Shown here one piece after another: positions 1 to 8,667 of a stretch of DNA of 36,189 nucleotides (positions are counted from its first letter, which is position 1; every line of letters begins with the position of its first letter). The stretch is taken from assembly GCF_014191255.1 (NCBI RefSeq), contig NZ_JACHWH010000020.1, positions 1 to 36,189 on the forward strand, given 5' to 3'. Source of the DNA: Amycolatopsis bartoniae (GTDB lineage Bacteria > Actinomycetota > Actinomycetes > Mycobacteriales > Pseudonocardiaceae). Below the pieces are notes generated by a model, which worked only from the letters and a program-made list of their open reading frames with translations, was not told the DNA's origin and made no database searches. The translations under genes were made by a program, and so were the position numbers.

Positions 1-95
1 CGGTGGTCAACGCGGTGGCGGACCGCGTGCGAGCGGAGTTCCTGCGGCGGATCGGGCTGGCGGACCTGCTCCACCCGGCCGGGCACCTGGAGTAA
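1..95 (+). CDS. 3' end of an unidentified gene (partial)
   Basis: An open frame entering from the left edge encodes about 30 residues ending in RIGLADLLHPAGHLE and stops at TAA 93-95. Third codon positions are almost all G or C, as in the real genes of this window, so it is probably the C-terminus of a chromosomal gene lying to the left of the island. The fragment is too short to assign a family. Confidence 0.5.
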   Translation, partial: VVNAVADRVRAEFLRRIGLADLLHPAGHLE

Positions 96-139
96 CTTCA
101 CGATGTGTGCCGGGGCGGCTACGGCCTACGATCGCGCCC

Positions 140-979
140 ATGAGGTTCGCTTTCAAGACGTCCCCGCAGAACACGACGTGGGCCGACATGCTCGCGGTGT
201 GGCAGGCGGCAGACGAGATCGAGATCTTCGAGTCGGGCTGGACGTTCGACCACTTCTATCCGATTTTCTCCGACCCGACGGGCCCGTGCCTCGAAGGCTG
301 GGTGACGCTGACGGCGCTGGCACAGGCCACGAAGCGGCTCCGGCTGGGCACGCTGGTCAGCGGCATCCACTACCGGCACCCCGCGCTGCTGGCCAACATG
401 GCTGCGACGCTCGACATCGTCTCCGGCGGCAGGCTCGAGATCGGCATCGGCGCCGGCTGGAACGAGGAGGAGTCGGGCGCCTACGGCATGCGGCTCGGCC
501 CGGTCAAGGAGCGCAGCGACCGGTTCGAAGAGGCGTGCGAGGTGCTGGTCGGCCTGCTGACCAACGAGACGACGACCTTCGAGGGGCAGTACTACCAGCT
601 GAAGGACGCCCGCTGCGAGCCGAAGCCCGTGCAGCAGCCGCACCCGCCGATCTGCATCGGCGGGAGTGGGGAGAAGCGCACCCTGCGCACCACCGCGCGC
701 TTCGCCCAGCACTGGAACTTCGTCGGCGGGACGCCCGAGGAGTTCGCCCGCAAGCGTGACGTGCTGCACAGGCACTGCGAGGACGTCGGCCGCGACCCGA
801 AGGAGATCATGCTGTCGAGCCACGTGCGCCTCGGGGAGGACGGCGACTTCAGCAGTGTCGTGGCGGAGATCGAGGCACTCGGCGAGCAGGGCCTGGACCT
901 GGCCATCGTGTACCTGCCGCCGCCGCACACCCCGCAGGTGCTGGAACCCCTCGCGAAGGCCCTCGAGCCGCTCGCGTGA
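140..979 (+). CDS. LLM class F420-dependent oxidoreductase
   Basis: Encodes a 279-aa luciferase-like monooxygenase-fold protein. Family members of this length are usually F420-dependent (or FMN-dependent) oxidoreductases acting on small organic substrates in the cytoplasm. The N-terminus starts MRFAFKTSPQNTTW and is followed by a SGWTFDHF segment, the typical first strand and substrate loop. A TKRLRLGTLVSGIHYRHPALLA segment (residues about 65-85, shown in part) and the stretch GRLEIGIGAGWNEEE (about 105-120) are the hallmark core motifs of the family. ATG 140 is chosen because it begins at the first beta strand; a GTG at 107 would add 11 unconserved residues. Neither has a clear ribosome binding site. 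The gene lies outside the island, upstream of the tRNA, so it is ordinary chromosome. The substrate cannot be predicted. Confidence 0.88.
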   Translation: MRFAFKTSPQNTTWADMLAVWQAADEIEIFESGWTFDHFYPIFSDPTGPCLEGWVTLTALAQATKRLRLGTLVSGIHYRHPALLANMAATLDIVSGGRLEIGIGAGWNEEESGAYGMRLGPVKERSDRFEEACEVLVGLLTNETTTFEGQYYQLKDARCEPKPVQQPHPPICIGGSGEKRTLRTTARFAQHWNFVGGTPEEFARKRDVLHRHCEDVGRDPKEIMLSSHVRLGEDGDFSSVVAEIEALGEQGLDLAIVYLPPPHTPQVLEPLAKALEPLA

Positions 980-1050
980 CCCCCGGCTGAACCGCCCGTC
1001 ACGGGACCCCTTAAGCTGTCTGTCGTCGCCCTCACGGGGGCGATGACAGC

Positions 1051-1129
<79 letters not shown>

Positions 1130-1133
1130 GTGA

Positions 1134-1177
1134 CCAGCGGGTTTGCTCTTCGGAGCGAGCCCGCTGGTTGTGTTTTG
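1134..1177 (+). terminator. Rho-independent terminator after tRNA-Pro
   Basis: CCAGCGGG (1134-1141) pairs with CCCGCTGG (1160-1167), with an inner GCTC-TTCG-GAGC hairpin, followed by a T-rich stretch TTGTGTTTTG. It would end transcription of the tRNA and lies on element DNA just after attL. A shorter related sequence (GAGCCCGCTGG) follows the right repeat. Confidence 0.75.
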
Positions 1178-1183
1178 TGGCTT

Positions 1184-1354
1184 GGTGGTCGCAAGGTGGT
1201 CGCGCCTCGGCCTGGGTCGGTTCACCGAGTGGTGTGGGTTCGGTTCGTGGCTGTGGGTCTGGCCTGCGATGTCACCCGTCGTGTCTGGTGTCGAGGCGTC
1301 AAGTGCCGTCCTCGTGAGCTGGGCTGTTGTCGTGGGTGGTCGCCCTGTGGTCGC
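1184..1354 (+). repeat. Two pairs of GTGGTCGC motifs with 11-bp spacing (candidate integrase arm sites)
   Basis: GTGGTCGC occurs at 1185-1192 and 1196-1203, and again at 1336-1343 and 1347-1354. Within each pair the start-to-start distance is 11 bp, one DNA turn. The four copies lie in the 315-bp gene-free stretch (1130-1444) between attL and the integrase stop codon, where integrase arm-type or excisionase sites are expected. Apart from these motifs and the terminator I see nothing in this stretch. The function is inferred from position and spacing only. Confidence 0.5.
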
Positions 1355-1444
1355 GGTCGGCGGGGTTGTCGTCCTTGATGGCGGTTCGCGATGGGGTGTT
1401 GGTTACGTTTTGGCGTGGGGCGGTTCCCAGTTGGAGTTCTTTGT

Positions 1445-2656
1445 TCAGATGGTGTTTTCCGCGTTGGTGAGGGCGACGTCGATGGCGTTGACGGCATCGT
1501 AGGCGACGTTGCGGAGTAGGTGGGCATAGATTTCGGTGGTGGTGGAAATTGTGGAGTGACGCATTGTTTTGGAAGCCATGGCCAGCGGGATTTGTGCGGA
1601 CAACATCGTGGTGGCGGCGAAGTGCCGGAGGTCGTGTACCCGGATGCGGGGCAGGCCGGCGTCGTCGGTGAGGCGGTGGAAGTGCCGCAGGACGTATTCG
1701 GGCCGCAGCGGCTGACCCTGGGAGCGCGTGAATACGAGGTCTTCGTCGTGGAACCGAGCGCCGGAGGCGTTCTTGAGGGTGGCGCGGTGTTGAGCTTGGC
1801 GTTGGAGCGCGGCGATCGTGCGAGGGGAAAGTCCGACCCAGGCGTAGCTGGTTCTCGTCTTGGGTGCGGTGAAGACCGGTGTGGTGTTGTTGATGTTGGA
1901 GAGCGTGTAGCGGACGAACAGGACGCGGTCGCTGAGGTGAACATCGGACCAGTGCAGTGCGAGCGCTTCGCCCTTGCGTAGGCCGGTGCAGAGAATCAGT
2001 TCGTAGAGAGGTCCGAGTGGGTCGTCGACGGTGGCGCAATGGCGCAGGAAGGCCGCTGCTTGCCGCGGTGTCCAGCAGGTTCGTTCCGTCTTGGCGGGGC
2101 GGGGGATGTGGATGTAGCGGGCTGGGTTGTGGGGCAAGCGGCGCTGTCGGACGGCGTCGTTGAGGGCGCTGGACAGTGTCGTGATGCAGCGGCGCAGGGT
2201 GATGGGGCCACGACCGGCGTCAAGTTGGTTCTTGACGAACTGTGCGAGGTGTTCGTGGTGGAGTTGTTCCAGGCGGATGGCGCCCAGGGCTGGGACGAGG
2301 TCTTTGGTGACGTAGTCGGTGTAGCGGGCCATGGTGGTGGGTTTCAGGGTGAGCGCTTTACCGGTGAGCCAGTGGCTGAGGTATTCGGCGACGGTCTGGC
2401 GGTCGTCGAGGGTGATGCCGGCATGTTCGCAGGCCAGGACGTGCTCGAGCGCGGCTCGGGCGTCGGCGCGGGTGGCGAACCCGCTGCGGCGCATGGTGCG
2501 GCGGTGACCGGTGAGTGAGGGCAGGTCGACAGCGAAGGCCCAGCGGCCGTGTTTGCCGTTGGCGGTCAGCCGGGGGCAGCGGGTGCCGAGCTGTCGGCCG
2601 TGGTTGTCGCGGCAGGCGCAGCGGCGGTAGACGCGGCCGCGGGTATGTGTGGCCAT
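1445..2656 (-). CDS. int: Tyrosine recombinase / site-specific integrase of the island
   Basis: Encodes a 403-aa phage-type integrase that would insert and, with a helper, excise the island at tRNA-Pro. The N-terminus has a Cys/Arg-rich arm-binding region (RVYRRCACRDNHG), followed by a SAM-like core-binding domain (TVAEYLSHWL onward). The C-terminal catalytic domain shows the first Arg in CTGLRKGEALAL, the HxxR motif in VHDLRHFAATTML, and the nucleophile Tyr in STTTEIYAHLL. All catalytic residues are present, so it should be active. The start at ATG 2656 is preferred because GGAGA lies 8 bases upstream; a further in-frame start at 2716 has no better site. The stop lies 316 bp from attL and the gene points toward it. 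No excisionase gene is recognisable beside it. Confidence 0.93.
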   Translation of the reverse strand: MATHTRGRVYRRCACRDNHGRQLGTRCPRLTANGKHGRWAFAVDLPSLTGHRRTMRRSGFATRADARAALEHVLACEHAGITLDDRQTVAEYLSHWLTGKALTLKPTTMARYTDYVTKDLVPALGAIRLEQLHHEHLAQFVKNQLDAGRGPITLRRCITTLSSALNDAVRQRRLPHNPARYIHIPRPAKTERTCWTPRQAAAFLRHCATVDDPLGPLYELILCTGLRKGEALALHWSDVHLSDRVLFVRYTLSNINNTTPVFTAPKTRTSYAWVGLSPRTIAALQRQAQHRATLKNASGARFHDEDLVFTRSQGQPLRPEYVLRHFHRLTDDAGLPRIRVHDLRHFAATTMLSAQIPLAMASKTMRHSTISTTTEIYAHLLRNVAYDAVNAIDVALTNAENTI

Positions 2657-2859
2657 GAGGGTTGTCTCCGTTCGAGTGCTGGTGCGTACGCCAGGACAGG
2701 CGCCGCTGGTCGACATGGTGCGCGCGTAGCCGGGTTAAGACTCGACGGTTGGTGCGAACGGTGTCCAAGGCCGTCAGACCACCGGTCACAAGACGGTGCG
2801 GCTTCAAGCGGCACGGACCCGGTTGCCGATTGCACGGAACAGCCGAGGTGTGCGAACCG

Positions 2860-3099
2860 CTAACGCCCGTGTGCGTGAAGGGCTGCGGTGAGCATCCGCA
2901 GGTCGACGTCGAGGTGTTGTGCCATTGCCTGAACCTCGGCTGGTTCCGGCGCCAGTGGGTAGCTGGTGCGGATGGGTGGAAGACCTTCGTCGGAGGCGAC
3001 GATCGACAAGGGTGTGCTCAATGGCGTCATCCGGTACAGCCGCCAGCGGCGGGTTGACGATTCGGCTATGGCCAGGGTGCTGCCGACGTGCACGATCAC
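2860..3099 (-). CDS. Small hypothetical protein (79 aa)
   Basis: An ORF on the strand of the integrase and the XRE regulator, lying between them. The product starts MIVHVGSTLAIAESS, has a proline-rich middle (SYPLAPEPAEVQAMAQHLD) and ends in an amphipathic helix (VDLRMLTAALHAHGR). The start is GTG 3099, with no convincing ribosome binding site. Its position between integrase and regulator would suit an excisionase or small regulator, but no helix-turn-helix or known domain is visible. Lower GC bias than the neighbours keeps confidence modest. The flanking gaps (2657-2859 and 3100-3364) show no other convincing gene. Confidence 0.4.
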   Translation of the reverse strand: MIVHVGSTLAIAESSTRRWRLYRMTPLSTPLSIVASDEGLPPIRTSYPLAPEPAEVQAMAQHLDVDLRMLTAALHAHGR

Positions 3100-3364
3100 C
3101 GTTGTCTTCGTGTCGTTGCGCGCGTGGGCAGGACGCCGACGGTGGACAGGCCTGCGCTACACGGAGATCAGTAAACGCAACGGATGTGTATCGCGAACCG
3201 GCATCGCCGTGGCGGATCAGGCCCGGCTCGCCCGGATGGTAGCGATCACGCCGTCAGGTCGCCATGTTCAGGCGCTTTGGATACCAGCACGGTGGTGTTC
3301 GTGTTCGCCGGACCGAGGTCATAGCCGAACTCGTGTCCGTCGTGTGGTCACGGATCTCCGGGGT

Positions 3365-4702
3365 TCAACCCGCAGCGATTTTCGAGGCCATTCCTGCAGG
3401 ATCGGTCGACGGGAACTGATCGTCCATGCGGGAAAAGATCTCTCGCAGGCTCCTGGCACTACTGGTCGAGAAGCGCCGCCGCAACTGGCGAAGCCGCTGA
3501 TCGGCGCGAGCCGACCGCAAGTGTTGGTTCAGTTCCAGAGCCCGGGATATCGTGTCGACCGCGCCGTCAACTTCTCGCTGGTCGAGGTGAGCTTCCGCGA
3601 TGGACGTGAGGTGCAGCAATTGGCTGCGCTTACCCTTGTCCGACATCATGTCGACAGCGGAGCGAAGATCGCGTTCGGCAGCGGAGGGTTCTCCCGCGTC
3701 GAGCCAGGACCGGCCGGCATCCCCCTGGATGACCGCCCACGTGATCCAGTCGCCCCACGGCGCGTCGTCAGCGTCCTCCTCCAGTGCGCGAAAGGCCTCT
3801 TCGATGCACCTACGGGCGTGGGAGAGCTCGCCGAGCAAGGCGTGAGCCCTCGCCTGTCTGCTCGCCAGTACGGCATGGATTCGACCCTGCGGGAGTCCTT
3901 CCACGCCACGCCGGGCTACCTGCGCCAGTCGGAGGGCCTGCGTTCCGTCCCCCTCCCACAAGTACACATAACTGAGACAGGACACGATGTGCGCCGCCAT
4001 CGTGGGTCTGCCCGTGACCGCGGCCTTGCGCAACGACAACAGCAAGAGGGCTTTGCTCTGATCGTGCTTCCCCTGGTCGAGCATCAACCATCCCGCCATG
4101 CGGGCGAGATCGGAGACGCACGCGTTGAGTTCCCGCAGCACGGTCTCGCCGACGCATCTGCCGTCAGTAAGTGAGCGAGCCCAGCTCAGGTCGCTGAGAA
4201 TCCAATCGAGAGTCATCTTTCCGCCCACTCCGTCGTCGAAGTCACGCAGCTGGCTCACCCGCGAGCGCAAGATGGACACGAGTTCGGTCCGGGAAGCCTC
4301 TGGAGTGCTTTCCGGCTGCTGTACGGGGCAGTTCAGCAGCCAGGTCACCGCTGCTTCCATGACGTCCTCGGAAGATGCGAGCCCGACGAGGGGATTTGCG
4401 GCCCGGGGCGGTGTCGTGAATTGCTTTTCCGGCCATAGGTCCTGAACGGAGATACTACGATGAAGTTGTTCGGACAGGATGGTCGCCACTGTTTGCCGTA
4501 GCTTCCCCCGGGGCACCGCCCCCTTGAGCCAATGGTAGGGGGCTTTGGCGCTGATCGTTCCTGCGCCCCGCACCCGGTTTATCTCCCTGGCCAGCCGTTC
4601 CGGTGTCCAGTTCAGCGCCCGGAGGCAATCGGCCAGCCCAGCCCTCCCTGTCGTTCCTGGGCAGGCGGACACCCATCGCGCAGTCGCTTCGTCGTGCACC
4701 AC
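3365..4702 (-). CDS. XRE-like HTH regulator with TPR-type C-terminal region
   Basis: Encodes 445 residues. Residues about 20-75 (LRALNWTPERLAREINRVR, then a TISAKAPYHWLKGAVPR segment) form an XRE-like helix-turn-helix of the type common in actinobacterial development and antibiotic regulators. The rest is alpha-helical with tetratricopeptide-like repeats (for example ARAHALLGELSHARRCIEEA and DQREVDGAVDTISRALELN). Such proteins act in the cytoplasm as transcriptional regulators, often with a peptide or protein partner bound by the TPR part. The start is GTG 4702, or GTG 4699 next to it, with a GGGGGT stretch upstream. It is the only sizeable regulator on the left arm of the island and could control the cargo or excision, but no target site is visible. 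The 270-bp gap upstream (4703-4972) holds its promoter region and no other gene. Confidence 0.8.
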   Translation of the reverse strand: MVHDEATARWVSACPGTTGRAGLADCLRALNWTPERLAREINRVRGAGTISAKAPYHWLKGAVPRGKLRQTVATILSEQLHRSISVQDLWPEKQFTTPPRAANPLVGLASSEDVMEAAVTWLLNCPVQQPESTPEASRTELVSILRSRVSQLRDFDDGVGGKMTLDWILSDLSWARSLTDGRCVGETVLRELNACVSDLARMAGWLMLDQGKHDQSKALLLLSLRKAAVTGRPTMAAHIVSCLSYVYLWEGDGTQALRLAQVARRGVEGLPQGRIHAVLASRQARAHALLGELSHARRCIEEAFRALEEDADDAPWGDWITWAVIQGDAGRSWLDAGEPSAAERDLRSAVDMMSDKGKRSQLLHLTSIAEAHLDQREVDGAVDTISRALELNQHLRSARADQRLRQLRRRFSTSSARSLREIFSRMDDQFPSTDPAGMASKIAAG

Positions 4703-4972
4703 TACGAAACCCCCACTGTAATCCTCGATACACCACCCTCGGGCCTCGTCATCCTCACATCGCGTTTTGCTCGTGTGTGCAATGTGTTGGGACTCAGACG
4801 TGAGGCCGTCTCGACTATTCCTACTCTAGGTGTGGGCGAGGAAGATCACAACCGCATTCGGGATTCGGCGGGCTCGGTGCCGGAAAGCGAAGCCGAAGCA
4901 TGAGCGCTAATGGCATCGAAAAGAAGCGCTGCCGCATCAGCGGCGCGGGCGTGGCGTGCAATTCTGGGGCGG

Positions 4973-6376
4973 CTATTCGGTACCGCTCGGCAGGCGTGGC
5001 TTGCGAAGTAGCCAGGCGCCCAGTGCGCCGGTGACGAGTGCGGTCGCGCCGCAGGCGGTCATGACCGCGGTGAGGCCGTTCGTGGTGTCGTGGGTGTCGC
5101 CCTGCCCGGCTGTGAAGATGGTGCCGGCCAGGGCGACGCCGAGTGCCAGGCCGAGTTGGCGGGCGCTGTTGGCGGCGGCGCCGGCGGTGCCGCCGAAGGC
5201 TTCCGGTACGGCGGCGATCGCGACCGCGGGGAAGACCGGGGAGACGATTCCGGCTCCGATGCCGGTGAGGACGAAGGCGGGCACGAGGGCGAGCCAGCTG
5301 GGTGCCAGTGTGCTCAGGAGCGCGGTGAGGCAGCCGGCCCCGATGAGGACGGTGAACCCGCCGAGGACGCCGGACGGGGCCAGGGTGTGGAACCGTCCGC
5401 TGAGTACTGCCGAGGTCAGGAAGAAGACGACGACCTGGAGTGCCAGCGCGACCGAGGTGAGAGCGGGACCGAGGCCGGTGGTCTCCTGTAGCCACAGGGA
5501 GCCGACGGGCAGCCAGCCGAACGCGGCGAAGTAGTACCCGAACGCGATCACGAGCACTCCGGTGAATCTCCGGGTGGCGAACAGGGCCGGCGGCAGCATG
5601 GGTGTGGTGCTCCAGCGCTGGGTCGCGACGAACGCGGTGGCCGACAGTGCTGCGACGGTGAGTCCGGTGACGGTGGCGGGTGTGGACCAGCCCTGGTCGC
5701 CGCCCGTGATGACGGCGGCGGTGAGCCCGGCCGCGGCCAGTGAGAAGGACAGCACGGCCCAGGGATTGGTGCTGCCTCCGGTGCGGGGGCTTTCCTCGAG
5801 GTGGCGGGTGCTGAGCACGATGGCCGCGCCGCACAGCGGCAGTGAGAGGAAGAAGATCCACCGCCAGCCGAGGAACTGGGCGATGATGCCGCCGGAGAAC
5901 GTGCCCGCGGCGCTGGCGATGCCGGACACGGTTCCCCAGACGGCGAACGCCCGGGCGCGGCGCTGTCCCTCGTAGGTCAGTCCGACCAGGGGCAGGATGG
6001 TCGCGAACATGGCTGCGCCTGCGATTCCCTGCACTGCCCGGGCCACGATCAGCATGGTGGCCGAGACCGCGAGGCCGCAGGCGAGCGTGGCGACGCCGAA
6101 CCCGGCGAGTCCGCTCAGGTAGACGCGTCTGCGCCCGAGGTTGTCGCTGAGCGAGCCCAGGCCCAGCAGCAGTCCTGCCAGCGCGACGGTGAACACGTCG
6201 ACCACCCACTGCTGGGCGCTGAAACCCGCGTGCAGGTCGGTGGCGATCGCCGGCAGTGCGACCGTGACGATCGTGGTGTGGAGGAGCAGCAGGAACGTGC
6301 CGAGACAGGCGGCGACCAGGGGATGCCAGGAAACCTGAGATCGCGCCTTTGGTCCGGGTGGGGCGATGTGGTGCAT
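4973..6376 (-). CDS. MFS drug exporter, DHA2 (14-TM) family
   Basis: Encodes 467 residues with about 14 hydrophobic helices, typical of the EmrB/QacA drug:H+ antiporter-2 group in the cytoplasmic membrane. Visible landmarks are TM1 (ACLGTFLLLLHTTIVTVALP), the motif-A loop between TM2 and TM3 (GSLSDNLGRRRVYLSGL) and a motif-C-like segment in TM5 (GIASAAGTFSGGIIAQFLGW). It is transcribed divergently from the CGNR-type regulator, with only 25 bp between the two likely start codons, so the regulator probably controls it. Its substrate may be the operon product (self-resistance) or an unrelated drug; the sequence does not say which. ATG 6376 is the only good start. Confidence 0.9.
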   Translation of the reverse strand: MHHIAPPGPKARSQVSWHPLVAACLGTFLLLLHTTIVTVALPAIATDLHAGFSAQQWVVDVFTVALAGLLLGLGSLSDNLGRRRVYLSGLAGFGVATLACGLAVSATMLIVARAVQGIAGAAMFATILPLVGLTYEGQRRARAFAVWGTVSGIASAAGTFSGGIIAQFLGWRWIFFLSLPLCGAAIVLSTRHLEESPRTGGSTNPWAVLSFSLAAAGLTAAVITGGDQGWSTPATVTGLTVAALSATAFVATQRWSTTPMLPPALFATRRFTGVLVIAFGYYFAAFGWLPVGSLWLQETTGLGPALTSVALALQVVVFFLTSAVLSGRFHTLAPSGVLGGFTVLIGAGCLTALLSTLAPSWLALVPAFVLTGIGAGIVSPVFPAVAIAAVPEAFGGTAGAAANSARQLGLALGVALAGTIFTAGQGDTHDTTNGLTAVMTACGATALVTGALGAWLLRKPRLPSGTE

Positions 6377-6389
6377 GCACCCACTGTGC

Positions 6390-6420
6390 TGTAATCGCCT
6401 TGTGCGTGAGAACCATTACA
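6390..6420. promoter_or_regulatory. Divergent promoter/operator with TGTAAT...ATTACA inverted repeat
   Basis: TGTAAT (6390-6395) and ATTACA (6415-6420) are perfect inverted repeats separated by 19 bp, between and partly overlapping the starts of the MFS and CGNR genes. The left half lies about 7 bases before GTG 6402, where a -10 box of a leaderless transcript would sit. The right half, read on the minus strand, would be a -10 box for the MFS gene. The symmetry could equally be an operator. No experiment supports either reading here. Confidence 0.45.
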
Positions 6421-6923
6421 TCGTGGAGGCCCTGGATTTCGTGATGGGCCTGACCAACGATCCTCCGGTTGATCCCCGCGACCTGGCCGACCGGTGGAAC
6501 GGTGCGGGTCTGGGGTTCGGGGCTTCGGCCACCGAGGACGACCTGGCGGACGTGCGGGCGTTCCTCGGCCAGTGGGCCGCCGTGGTCGACGCACCCGGTG
6601 AGGAGCGGCGCGTGGAGTTGCTGAACGGATTGCTCGCGGACGTGGCTGCGTATCCGAGGATCACCAACCACGACGGGTCCGGCTGGCACCTGCACTACCG
6701 CGACGACGACGTTCCGCTCGCCAGGACGATCAGGGCCGTCACCGTCGTCGCCGCGGCGCAGCACCTCACCGAGCACGGCATGCACCGGCTGGGCCGGTGC
6801 GCGCGCACCGACTGCCGCCGGGCGTTCGCCGACCTGACCAGGGGAGGACGGCAGCGGTACTGCACCCGCGCGTGCGCCAACCGGGACGCCGTGCGCAGGC
6901 ACCGCGCGCGCCAGCGGTCCTGA
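6402..6923 (+). CDS. CGNR zinc-finger / ABATE-domain regulator
   Basis: Encodes about 173 residues from GTG 6402 (MRENHYIVEALDFVMGLTND). The N-terminal part matches the ABATE-like stress-response domain. The C-terminus is a CGNR-type zinc finger: GRCARTDCRRAFADL, then GGRQRYCTRACANRDAVRRH, giving Cys-Cys and Cys-Cys pairs followed by the basic tail. Family members are putative transcriptional regulators, many next to transporters. Here the divergent neighbour is a drug exporter, so a local regulatory role is the simplest inference. An ATG at 6366 would lengthen it but would overlap the exporter start. GTG 6402 fits a leaderless transcript from TGTAAT at 6390. After the stop, TGGGG-GTGATT-CCCCA forms only a weak hairpin. 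Confidence 0.82.
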   Translation: MRENHYIVEALDFVMGLTNDPPVDPRDLADRWNGAGLGFGASATEDDLADVRAFLGQWAAVVDAPGEERRVELLNGLLADVAAYPRITNHDGSGWHLHYRDDDVPLARTIRAVTVVAAAQHLTEHGMHRLGRCARTDCRRAFADLTRGGRQRYCTRACANRDAVRRHRARQRS

Positions 6924-7086
6924 GGGCCGCACTGGGGGTGATTCCCCAACCGAAACAGCGATTCTGACAATTCCCCGCTAACCATCCTGACGGAACTGAC
7001 CCGGCTTTTGCCTGTCGCGAGCGCACTCCCGGCCGCTTACATGAATGGCGGTGGCTGTTGACGAGCGCAATCCGAGAGGTACGGCA

Positions 7087-8346
7087 GTGAACAAGAGTTA
7101 CGTGGTCCCGTTCCCGACCAGAGGGAGCATTCTCGCGCAAGCGGAGATCAGGGCGCTGACCGAGCTTGTCGGCAGTGGCGCGCCCCTGTCGATGGGCTCG
7201 TGGCGAGAGAGGTTCGAGTCCGAGTTCGCCGCAATGGTCGGTGCCCGGCACGCGGTGAGCGTCACGAGCGGAACCGTCGCCCTTCAGTTGGCCATCACGT
7301 TGCTCGACCTCGAGCCCGGCGACGAGGTGATCGCCACTCCGCAGACGTACCAGGCGACCGTGCAACCGCTGCTCGACCACGACGTGGTGGTGCGCTTCTG
7401 CGACGTCGAGGCAGAGTCGCTCAACGTGTCCCCGGAGGCCTTCGAGGCGCTGATCACCCCTCGCACCAAGGCATTGCTGCTGGTGCACTACGGCGGTTGT
7501 CCCGCCGACATGGCCGCGATCATGGGTATCGCCCGCAGGCACGGAATCCTCGTTCTCGAAGACTGCGCGCACGCGCTCGGTGCGGTCTACCGGGATGGCG
7601 TACCCGGGAGCCTCGCGGACATCGCGTGCTTCAGCTTCCAGAACTCCAAGAACATCACCACTCTCGGCGAAGGCGGCATGATCACTTGCTCCGACGACGA
7701 ATGGGTACGGCGCCTGCACCGCTTGAGGGGCAACGATTTCGACGGGCACATCACGACGGCCGAGCTTCCCCTCGCCGAAGAACCGGTGCTGCTGCCGTGG
7801 ATGAAGTACTCCCGCACCGTCTACCGGGACATCGTGCGCGGCATCAGGGCAGCGGGCACGAACGCGACGTTGTCGGAGCCGGCAGCCGCGGTGGGGGTGG
7901 TGCAGCTGTCCCGGTTGCAGGGGCTTGGGGCGCTGCGGCGCACCGTGGCCGCACGGCTGAACGAGGTCGTGGCGCGCTATCCGTTCGTGTCCCCGCAACG
8001 CCCGCCGCGGGACAGTGTGCATGCTTACCACCTGTACACCTGCTTCGTACAGGACCGGCGGCTGCGGGACGAACTCGTCCTCGGGCTGGACCGCAACGGT
8101 GTCGAAATCCAGTTGCGGTACTTCCCCCAGCACCTGCTGCCTGAGTGGCGACACCGCGGGCACCGGCCAGGCGAATGCCCGGTCGCGGAGGAGTCCTGGT
8201 TCACCTCGCACGTGAACCTGCCCTGCCATCCGGGCCTGGACGTGCACCAGGTGGACTACCTGGTCGACACCCTCGACTCGACCCTCGCCGAGCTGAGCGG
8301 CACCCCCGGAACCGTGGCACCGGTCGGTGCCGCCGCCCGGCCCTGA
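7087..8346 (+). CDS. DegT/DnrJ/EryC1/StrS aminotransferase, probable L-lysine 2-aminotransferase
   Basis: Encodes 419 residues of a PLP-dependent fold-type I aminotransferase. The PLP lysine is K188 in FQNSKNITTLGEGGMI; the cofactor Asp is in ILVLEDCAHALGAVY; the substrate loop is VTSGTVALQLAI. The family is best known for sugar aminotransferases, but no sugar gene is present. A NikD-like picolinate-forming oxidase is encoded four genes downstream. In the nikkomycin, virginiamycin and bipyridine pathways a lysine 2-aminotransferase feeds that oxidase with piperideine-2-carboxylate, and I infer the same role here. The start at GTG 7087 (MNKSYVVPFPTRG) has GAGAGG 8 bases upstream; an upstream in-frame ATG (7045) adds 14 unconserved residues. 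It is the first gene of an 18-gene co-directional operon. The 163-bp gap before it must hold the promoter, but I find no clear -35/-10 pair. Confidence 0.85.
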   Translation: MNKSYVVPFPTRGSILAQAEIRALTELVGSGAPLSMGSWRERFESEFAAMVGARHAVSVTSGTVALQLAITLLDLEPGDEVIATPQTYQATVQPLLDHDVVVRFCDVEAESLNVSPEAFEALITPRTKALLLVHYGGCPADMAAIMGIARRHGILVLEDCAHALGAVYRDGVPGSLADIACFSFQNSKNITTLGEGGMITCSDDEWVRRLHRLRGNDFDGHITTAELPLAEEPVLLPWMKYSRTVYRDIVRGIRAAGTNATLSEPAAAVGVVQLSRLQGLGALRRTVAARLNEVVARYPFVSPQRPPRDSVHAYHLYTCFVQDRRLRDELVLGLDRNGVEIQLRYFPQHLLPEWRHRGHRPGECPVAEESWFTSHVNLPCHPGLDVHQVDYLVDTLDSTLAELSGTPGTVAPVGAAARP

Positions 8347-8421
8347 CCCCGAAACCCGGCCACCTTCCGACAACCGCGTCAAGGGCGGAGTTGTTCCGTC
8401 TGATCGAGGAGTGGATTCGTG

Positions 8422-8667
8422 ATGTCATCGCTGACCGCCGTTCTGGCCCTGTTGGCCGAGGTCGGACTCGACGAGGACGCACTCGCCGGCTCCGGCCCCG
8501 CCACCACGCTGCGTGAGGACCTGGGCCTGAGCTCGGTGGAGACGACCGACCTGCAGTTGGAGCTGCGCAAGCGCACCGGAGTCGCGGTCGACCTGTGGGA
8601 CCAGCAGGACTACACGCTCGGTGAACTGGAAGCTCTGCTGTCACAGCGTCCGGAGCCGGCGCTGTGA
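8422..8667 (+). CDS. Free-standing acyl carrier protein
   Basis: Encodes an 81-residue acyl carrier protein. The phosphopantetheine attachment serine is S38 in the motif LREDLGLSSVETTDLQLEL, where the usual DSL is SSV. The four-helix layout and length fit discrete ACPs. The next gene encodes a DhbE/EntE-like AMP ligase whose start overlaps this stop (GTGA), so the ligase probably loads this ACP with the starter acid for transfer to the KS of the PKS further down. Start codons GTG 8419 and ATG 8422 are adjacent; CGAGGAG lies just upstream. There is a 75-bp gap from the aminotransferase gene. Confidence 0.88.
   Translation: MSSLTAVLALLAEVGLDEDALAGSGPATTLREDLGLSSVETTDLQLELRKRTGVAVDLWDQQDYTLGELEALLSQRPEPAL

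Noticed and set aside
4821..6932. A 703-codon open frame on the minus strand overlapping the MFS and CGNR genes
   Set aside because: Its translation is low-complexity Arg/Pro/His-rich sequence with no domain, the usual shadow of high-GC genes; the MFS frame has clear membrane helices and motifs.
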